DNA of 64,000 bases, taken from contig JAMKCF010000001.1 in assembly GCA_023634235.1 (NCBI GenBank), positions 33,780,772 through 33,844,771 on the forward strand, written 5' to 3'. Shown here in pieces: positions 61,201 through 64,000 of this stretch. A model generated the notes under the pieces. It ran no database searches. It saw nothing but the letters and a program-made list of their open reading frames with translations, and was not told where the DNA came from. The DNA comes from Pisaster brevispinus (taxonomy: Eukaryota; Echinodermata; Asteroidea; Forcipulatida; Asteriidae). Within the stretch, counting starts at the first letter, position 1, and every line of letters begins with the position of its first letter. Position numbers and translations under genes: made by a program.

Positions 61201-64000
61201 ATACCAAAACTGAATCTACAAAACAATTAATAGTAACAGAGTTGAGTAACACTGATCGATACCAAATGATGAATGACAGTGAGTTACCAATACTCAATCA
61301 ATACATGATACCAGAACCAAATCTATTGAACAATTAATAATAATAGAACGGGGTAATGCTGAGTGATGGGTTATCAATACTCGATCCATACACACGATAC
61401 CAAAACTGAATCTACAAAACAATTAATAGTAACAGAGTTGAGTAACACTGATCGATACCAAATGATGAATGACAGTGAGTTACCAATACTCAATCAATAC
61501 ATGATACCAGAACCAAATCTATTGAACAATAAATAATAATAGAACGGGGTAATGCTGAGTGATGAGTAACCGATACTCAATCCATACATACCATACCAAA
61601 ATATTTCAGACTAATGAGCAGTCATTTACCAAATCATGATCCCATCTGATCCTTAGAAACACTGAGTTTTTCTTTTCCAACTGATATTGATTCCGATTGC
61701 ATTATTTTCTTTAAATTACTGATGTTGTTGAAGTTGTTGATGGCTTACCTTGCAAGAACCATCCCTTGGTGGTTGAAGAAACACTAGACTGTTCAATCTT
61801 GCCTTGAGACTAACTTCAGATGTACTCAAATACATGAAGGATCCTGAAAGAACGATTCAATTGTTTAGAAGTGTAAGACACTTTCAAATTCAAGTAATAA
61901 ACCACAAGGGAAACTTGTGGTTTATTACCTGATATTTGTAGCAAAAAGTTGCACAGCCTTCCCCTGCTGCTGCTTCCCGGGTAGTATTAAAAACTGTGAT
62001 GATTTGTGAATGGCTTCTGACTGGCTTCTGACTGGCACCACCGAACAAAGATATTGACAAAATATGGAGACCCAAATCTTTTTTGTTCAACCCAAATTTA
62101 GACTTTTAAGTTTAAAAACAAAGATAGCAAGTGAAAACTCTGACTTCTGGATTGTTAATCATCTGACTTACTGGAGTAGAATTCCCAAGCTATAATCATT
62201 TTAAGAAGGACTGAGAAAAGTTGTCTTCACCATAACTAGGAGATTTTCAGCAAAAATTTATTCAACATCATAATTTTTTTTACTTCAAGCATTTTTTCCT
62301 CATTCGATCAAACTAGGATTTCTTTTTAACTGTGTCTGCAATCAGTTTGGGTTATGGGAAAACAAAACAAAATAAGGAAGTAGAGATATCACAAAGTAAG
62401 AGGAGACTAACCAGTGATGGAGTTTGTGGTGTGATCAGGAATTCCAAGAACGGAAGACGGCATCAAGACCCAATCAAAGTCATCATCATTAGTATCCTGC
62501 TCCCAGTTACAAACACCTTGCTCAAAATCACAACGCTCAACGTATCCATCTGTCAAAGGAAACCATCAAAATAATGAGTGAGAAAATAGAATTAAAAGTG
62601 ATACCAACCAAAAGGACCAATGGTATGAATCCAATAAATAGTTAGTGGCCTGACGTTTTGACCCTAGAAGAGTTTTTTTCTCAAAGGCTAAAAAGAGAAT
62701 GAAATCAGCTGTTTCAAACTGCTTACCAACCAAAAGGAGCTATGGTATAAATGCAAAAAGTAGTTGGTCCCCTGACGTACCAAGCCTAGAAGAATTGTTT
62801 CTGAGGGATGACTTAAAGTTCAACATTTCCATGGTGTCCATTCAAGAATGCTGCAGCCAGAGATGCGGTTGGTACCCGCTGTTACTTCACAAAACTTGGA
62901 TGGGTTCAACATTTTTTGATGAATATACTGTGACAATTTTAAATTATTTTCTCAACAAGCAGACACTGTATTCAGCTGAAACTTTCACAGGTGACTTTTG
63001 ATTATATCTCTCTTTATATTTTTGCCAATACATCAGCATTAAACCAATCTACGACCCTACCCACACATCTTATCAGTGTTTTCTTTCCCAATGCTTAAGA
63101 TTTTGATTTCAGTTCGGAAAATCCAAAAAGAGCAACTTTACGTTGTTTATATTACTTTTTGCAATTGATAGAGAGTTTTGACCAAATATAGAGAAGTCGA
63201 CTGGACCTTGTAACACTCTCTAAACATACCAAAAATTAAAGTGTTGTAAATGTAAAGTTTAAAGTTTCGGAACGCTTCGTGGGAAGCGGGTGGATGCAGG
63301 GATTCATGAAGTACGGTGAATAGAAGACACAAATGGAATACAAATATAACGTTCGCCAAATCCTTTTAATAATTTTATTCCAATCTCCTGGTCTCTCAAT
63401 CATACGTCTTTCCTCCTCAACAGCAAAACCCCAACTGCCTTATTTTTTAATAACTTCTACTTAATTCCAATTAATAATATTATTTTTTGAGTTCTATCGC
63501 ATGCGCGCATATGCGTTCACACATGCACGCACGCACACAGCTTTTCACAACTATATAATTTCACATAAATATTAACCGATTTTCTTGTTTGTTTAATTAA
63601 ATAATAGGTATCAGAGTATATTGATAATGTTTTGCTATTGTTTCCATAACTCATCCCGATAGGGTGACAAACGGCCCAGAACTTAATTGTTTCACTTTGC
63701 AAATCAAGCGCACGTGACACTCACCACAAGACATTTCATCTGAGTTATCCCCGCAGTCGTCTGAGTAGTCACACTTCATGGAATCTGGGATACACACGCC
63801 GTTTCCGCAGATAAACTCACACGGCAAGTCAGGATCAAAATCACAATCCTCAAATGTGATGTCATCGATGGCCACCGAGTCAGCGATGTTCACTCCATTG
63901 GCCACAAACTGGATCTAGAATTGAGACGTTAGAACAGACGAACACTTGTTGAATATTGCCATTTACCTGTGGTGATCCAGGTTGATTGACGACTGCAACA
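32541..64000 (-). CDS. giant MAM/LDL-receptor class A transmembrane receptor (MALRD1/MAMDC4-like), 5' end outside window
   Basis: 43 exons join without a phase break into 2,109 codons plus TAA; exon 63,967-64,000 continues off the window. Order from the N-terminal side: MAM(partial)-LDLa, then nine further MAM-LDLa pairs, a Ser/Thr/Pro stalk, one transmembrane helix and an 85-residue tail. LDLa modules are about 35-residue, six-cysteine, Ca-binding ligand modules; MAM domains are about 160-residue adhesion/assembly domains. Alternation of the two with a type I anchor is the plan of MALRD1 (Diet1) and MAMDC4 (endotubin), intestinal/endosomal receptors. The tail has SNPAY and FDNPLY, NPxY motifs of the kind that recruit clathrin adaptors in the LDL-receptor family, so an endocytic role is inferred. 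Every MAM-LDLa-MAM border is a phase 1 intron except one (phase 0 before 42,459). The signal peptide and promoter are not in the window. Ligand unknown. Confidence 0.93.
33081..33148 (+). repeat. degenerate telomere-like (CCCTAA)n tract
   Basis: 'ctaaccctaaccctaatcct' continues through variants (gaccct, aaccccaa, ctggccct) for about 68 bases. It lies in the last receptor intron, so it is interstitial. Confidence 0.8.
34405..34630 (-). mobile_element. SINE family A
   Basis: On the minus strand, 'gctaggtagctcagttggta' and box B 'gcaggttcaagtcccgctct', with arms 'ggttgaacaaagacaaattg' (altered) and 'cccattcagtctcccttatg'. It lies in the intron between the tail and transmembrane exons. Confidence 0.75.
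34711..36446 (-). other. receptor stalk and transmembrane exons
   Basis: Exon 36,393-36,446 encodes a short Ser/Thr/Pro-rich stalk ([17 protein letters not shown]), probably O-glycosylated. Exon 34,711-34,810 encodes a helix ([20 protein letters not shown]) followed by basic residues (SKRSQNKK), the stop-transfer pattern of a type I protein. The intron between them (34,811-36,392) holds only A+T-rich sequence and short 'gtcaaaactgtca' repeats near 35,585-35,700. Confidence 0.93.
37425..37545 (-). repeat. family P repeat
   Basis: Reverse copy of the 8,690 element ('cattttgcaaagggcacttc', 'aaggccgagaccaggggcaa'). It lies within the module 10 intron. Confidence 0.55.
37815..37985 (-). mobile_element. 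SINE family A
   Basis: On the minus strand, 'ggctacatagctcagttgat', box B 'gttggttcaaatcccgctct', 'caatttttctttgttcaaca' and a 3' arm ending 'gtttctcttgtggttt'. It lies immediately upstream (in transcript sense) of exon 37,991's donor. Confidence 0.75.
38930..39060. repeat. family R repeat
   Basis: 'ttgctcatcagaacaaggaa' and 'agattggtttaatttcaggg' correspond to 7,355-7,400. Confidence 0.4.
39925..40160. repeat. family M3 repeat
   Basis: 'taccataggtccgtttggtt' and 'ggtaagcagtttgccacagc' at one end, 'tttagccttcgagaaagact' and 'ctgctagggtc' at the other. It lies in an intron. Confidence 0.55.
40441..40770 (+). mobile_element. MITE family M1, copy 3 (truncated)
   Basis: Shares 'aatttcatttcaaaaggtgg', 'gtttttgagatatcg', 'cgcacaggaagaacaatccc' and the AATCTGAG...CTCAGATT palindrome with 24,583-24,983. 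The right terminal repeat is missing. Confidence 0.7.
41675..41868. mobile_element. palindromic MITE, family M2
   Basis: Ends 'tgggcccagtttcatagagc' and, inverted, 'ggcctaattttatagagctg' bracket 'taagcag'-type inner repeats. About 194 bases, non-coding, in an intron. Confidence 0.7.
42105..42297. mobile_element. palindromic MITE, family M2 (opposite orientation)
   Basis: Ends 'ctgggccacatgtcatagag' and, inverted, 'ctgggacccattgtcataga'. The body is the reverse of the 41,675 copy. Only about 240 bases separate the two. Confidence 0.7.
43575..43815 (-). mobile_element. SINE family B with duplicated tail
   Basis: Tail 'tttgcatcggggataaataa' and 'cttacaccgatgtgtattaa', then box B 'gggtgggattcgaacccatg' and 'acctttgca'. 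A second copy of the tail ('accttataccgatgtgtatt') follows directly, so two partial copies are fused. Confidence 0.65.
44110..44165. repeat. family M3 fragment
   Basis: 'agtagcctgaccctagcaga' then 'gtctttctcgaaggctaaa'. Confidence 0.5.
44665..44930 (-). mobile_element. SINE family D (tRNA-like head)
   Basis: On the minus strand, 'gggcggccgggttgtcaaag' and 'gatatctttccacgccttcc' lead to box B 'ctggttcgaatcccgccggg'. The body ends in words shared with 4,320-4,400. A weak third relative is near 37,040-37,095. Confidence 0.6.
45057..45150 (-). repeat. (AAT)n and LINE-type 3' tail
   Basis: (AAT) repeated about nine times, followed by 'gtatttataaagcgcatttt'. This is the reverse complement of a LINE-like 3' end. 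Confidence 0.55.
45922..46013. repeat. highly conserved short dispersed repeat, copy 2
   Basis: 'gaggtatcaatgtatattca', 'gtttgcggtaacaccatgtg' and 'tatatctacttgctgtgtag'. It matches 22,541-22,626 almost base for base. Confidence 0.7.
46990..47165 (-). mobile_element. SINE family A
   Basis: On the minus strand, 'ggataaatagctcagtttgt', box B 'gcaggttcaaatcctac', and 3' arm 'acccagtcagtttcccttgt'. Confidence 0.7.
47815..47965 (-). mobile_element. SINE family C
   Basis: On the minus strand, 'gtcatggtcgagtagttaag', 'actcaagttctggtggttga', box B 'tgtgggttcgaatcccgg' and 'tgtccttgagcaagacactt'. It lies in a receptor intron. Confidence 0.7.
48427..50270 (-). other. receptor module 6: MAM + LDLa
   Basis: Exons 50,115-50,270 ([13 protein letters not shown]), 49,592-49,689 ([14 protein letters not shown]), 48,982-49,152 ([24 protein letters not shown]) and 48,427-48,679 ([13 protein letters not shown], a Pro-rich linker [15 protein letters not shown], then LDLa CSGGEFYC ... 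[16 protein letters not shown]). MAM end, linker and LDLa share one exon. Confidence 0.92.
49975..50060. repeat. short minisatellite, about 28 bp x 3
   Basis: 'ggttgctacgggtatag' variants occur in tandem ('gctatgggtatagtacactg', 'gctacgggtatagaacattg', 'gctatggttatagtatattg'). It lies about 50 bases beyond the exon 50,115 donor. Confidence 0.7.
50325..50465. repeat. family M3 repeat
   Basis: 'tattggactgacatttcgac' and 'gagaaagactctactagggt' with 'gattggtaagcagtttgcag'. It lies in an intron. Confidence 0.55.
50988..52156 (-). other. receptor module 5: MAM + LDLa
   Basis: Exons 52,010-52,156 ([19 protein letters not shown]), 51,547-51,812 ([31 protein letters not shown]) and 50,988-51,201 ([13 protein letters not shown], LDLa CDTSLNFWC ... 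[13 protein letters not shown]). Exon lengths 147/266/214 mirror module 3 (144/263/214). Confidence 0.92.
51405..51546. repeat. minisatellite, about 46 bp x 3, carrying donor copies
   Basis: 'gtagggtgggataagatggg' and 'ttgtctagttaccaat' are repeated three times. The array runs straight into the exon 51,547 donor, whose sequence GTAACTAGACAACC is the repeated word (minus strand). Confidence 0.85.
52310..52395. mobile_element. family M2 fragment
   Basis: 'gcgcaatttcatagagctgc' then 'ttaacaaaaatcttgc'; only one end is preserved. Confidence 0.45.
52447..54857 (-). other. receptor module 4: MAM + LDLa
   Basis: Exons 54,726-54,857 ([12 protein letters not shown]), 54,222-54,310 ([14 protein letters not shown]), 53,860-54,024 ([22 protein letters not shown]), 53,008-53,137 ([13 protein letters not shown]) and 52,447-52,572 (LDLa CSELEFQC ... 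[16 protein letters not shown]). One Ca-ligand Asp before Cys is replaced by Gln (KKQC). Lengths 165/130/126 mirror module 2 (165/130/117). Confidence 0.92.
53357..53612. mobile_element. MITE related to family M2, long form
   Basis: Ends 'agggcccaatttcatgg' and, inverted, 'agggcccaatttcatgc'. About 255 bases with 'gcttatgataagcag'-type inner words. Its body differs from the shorter M2 copies. Confidence 0.7.
55903..56745. repeat. minisatellite, 8 copies of a 97-114 bp unit
   Basis: Unit: 'caggcattttgatcttatcc', 'aagtccaaacatgttggtg', 'tgaagtgacataagagtgga', 'agattgaggactgtaggccc', 'aaacaacaattgc'. Three copies carry an extra 'ttataacttggc'; three later copies lack a short piece after 'catgtt', giving unit-length subtypes. 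It fills the intron just after exon 56,758. Confidence 0.9.
57180..57450 (+). mobile_element. SINE family A, long copy
   Basis: 'tggctgccgctttccaggtt', 'ggcttctgactggcacccca', 'acaaagatattgacc', core 'agctcagttggtagagcgcc', then 'ttgttggtttttctttg' (box B partly deleted) and 'acccagtcagtttctcttga'. Confidence 0.75.
58365..58510. repeat. family M3 repeat
   Basis: 'cttcatatttcgaccagtct', 'gataaagactctgcttaggt' and 'gtaggcagtttgcaacagct'. It lies in an intron. Confidence 0.5.
58735..59000 (+). mobile_element. SINE family C
   Basis: 'gtggagtggtcaagcacacc', box B 'gtgggttcgattgttg', 'aaagaacccagttacactta' and 'tgccccggtgtttctggcag'. This is the same order as at 4,965 and 18,175. Confidence 0.7.
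59130..59395. mobile_element. head-to-head pair of SINE family B
   Basis: An inverted tail ('caccctaacatcaatgtgtg', 'cactgtatactcagtacttt') is followed by a plus-strand copy with box B 'catgggttcgaatcccaccc', 'gaaagtactgagtatacgat' and 'acacaccggtgtgtgg'. Confidence 0.7.
59412..59852 (+). mobile_element. 3' fragment of a non-LTR retrotransposon
   Basis: Truncated reverse-transcriptase C-terminal region: [48 protein letters not shown] and [10 protein letters not shown], then TAG at about 59,734. The 3' UTR ends 'gtaatgcgctttgatc' and 'agcgcagtataaatgcc' with an (ATT)n tail. The words are typical of CR1/L2-type LINE ORF2 ends. A TAA just upstream shows it is 5'-truncated and dead. It lies in a receptor intron, antisense to the gene. 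Confidence 0.88.
60228..60420. mobile_element. family M2 element
   Basis: 'ggcccaatgacatagagagc' and 'tgcttaagcacaaaacgtag', then 'gtgactggtttgctgcttat' and 'gctaagcagaaa'. The right end is decayed. Confidence 0.55.
60727..61610. repeat. tandem array grown from an exon's 3' splice site
   Basis: Next to exon 60,562-60,726, about eight copies of the exon's own 5' edge plus flanking intron follow: 'tactcgatccatccatacga', 'taccaaaaacgaatctataa', 'aataattaatagtaacagag'. Early copies are about 88-90 bases; from about 60,965 on the unit becomes a longer composite (about 195 bases) with 'gaatgacagtgagttaccaa'. Copies retain the splice-acceptor-like TTTTATAG or TTTTGTAG followed by ATTC/ATTTG. Confidence 0.88.
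61880..62100. mobile_element. SINE family A arms without the tRNA core
   Basis: 'aaaccacaagggaaacttgt' and 'ggtttattacctgatatttg' form an inverted junction. Then come 'gtgaatggcttctgactggc' (with 'ttctgactggc' duplicated), 'acaaagatattgac' and 'ttttgttcaacccaaattta'. The tRNA-like centre is deleted. Confidence 0.6.
62580..62775. repeat. family M3 repeat, duplicated
   Basis: 'accaaccaaaaggaccaatg' and 'gtggcctgacgttttgaccc', then again 'accaaccaaaaggagctatg' and 'gtcccctgacgtaccaagcc'. Two partial units lie in tandem. Confidence 0.55.
62780..63720. other. intron, nothing recognised
   Basis: Part of the intron between module 1 and module 2 of the receptor. A+T-rich, with a 'cgcatgcgcgcatatgcg' alternating purine-pyrimidine stretch near 63,500. 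Confidence 0.4.
63725..64000 (-). other. receptor module 1: MAM (partial) + LDLa
   Basis: Exon 63,967-64,000 (VVNQPGSPQ, continues off the window) and exon 63,725-63,914 ([19 protein letters not shown], LDLa [10 protein letters not shown] ... [16 protein letters not shown]). The earlier MAM exons lie beyond position 64,000. Confidence 0.9.

Larger units (their letters stand above)
58535..62549 (-). other. receptor module 2: MAM + LDLa
   Basis: Exons 62,412-62,549 ([21 protein letters not shown]), 61,749-61,843 ([13 protein letters not shown]), 60,562-60,726 ([24 protein letters not shown]), 59,914-60,043 ([14 protein letters not shown]) and 58,535-58,651 (LDLa CQVGEFRC ... [16 protein letters not shown]). 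The 61,749-60,726 intron holds the acceptor-derived tandem array; the 59,914-58,651 intron holds SINEs and a LINE fragment. Confidence 0.92.

Overview
The window is animal nuclear DNA: split genes with GT-AG introns, A+T-rich, crowded with SINEs, MITE-like inverted-repeat elements, LINE 3' fragments and microsatellites. Gene content (kish-A, MTHFSD, Ly6/uPAR proteins, a very large MAM/LDLa receptor) and the repeat types suggest a marine invertebrate deuterostome, probably an echinoderm such as a sea star. The species assignment is inference, not something the sequence proves.

Layout. 1-13,000: no gene I can name; repeats plus three weak minus-strand exon candidates. 13,724-15,001 (+): a complete three-exon TMEM167A (kish-A) gene. 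16,770-21,082 (-): MTHFSD, with six exons recognised by protein similarity, one weak candidate last exon, and one unexplained reading-phase conflict. 22,942-24,586 and 27,356-30,064 (+): two tandem three-exon Ly6/uPAR (three-finger) genes with identical intron phases. Both have a signal peptide and a GPI-type hydrophobic tail, and both are followed by a copy of the same MITE in opposite orientations. 32,541 to beyond 64,000 (-): the 3' part of one giant gene, at least 43 exons and 2,109 codons. It encodes ten alternating MAM and LDLa modules (the first MAM is partial), a Ser/Thr/Pro stalk, one transmembrane helix, and a cytoplasmic tail with two NPxY-type motifs (SNPAY and FDNPLY). The 5' end lies outside the window.

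The receptor looks like a MALRD1 (Diet1) or MAMDC4 (endotubin) relative, that is, a modular endocytic receptor. Its exon lengths repeat in pairs of modules, so it seems to have grown by duplicating MAM-LDLa-MAM-LDLa blocks. Several of its introns carry tandem arrays; two of these arrays include copies of the adjacent splice site (acceptor copies at 60,727-61,610, donor copies at 51,405-51,546). I saw no CRISPR array, rRNA, functional tRNA gene or operon. The tRNA-like stretches are all parts of SINEs.
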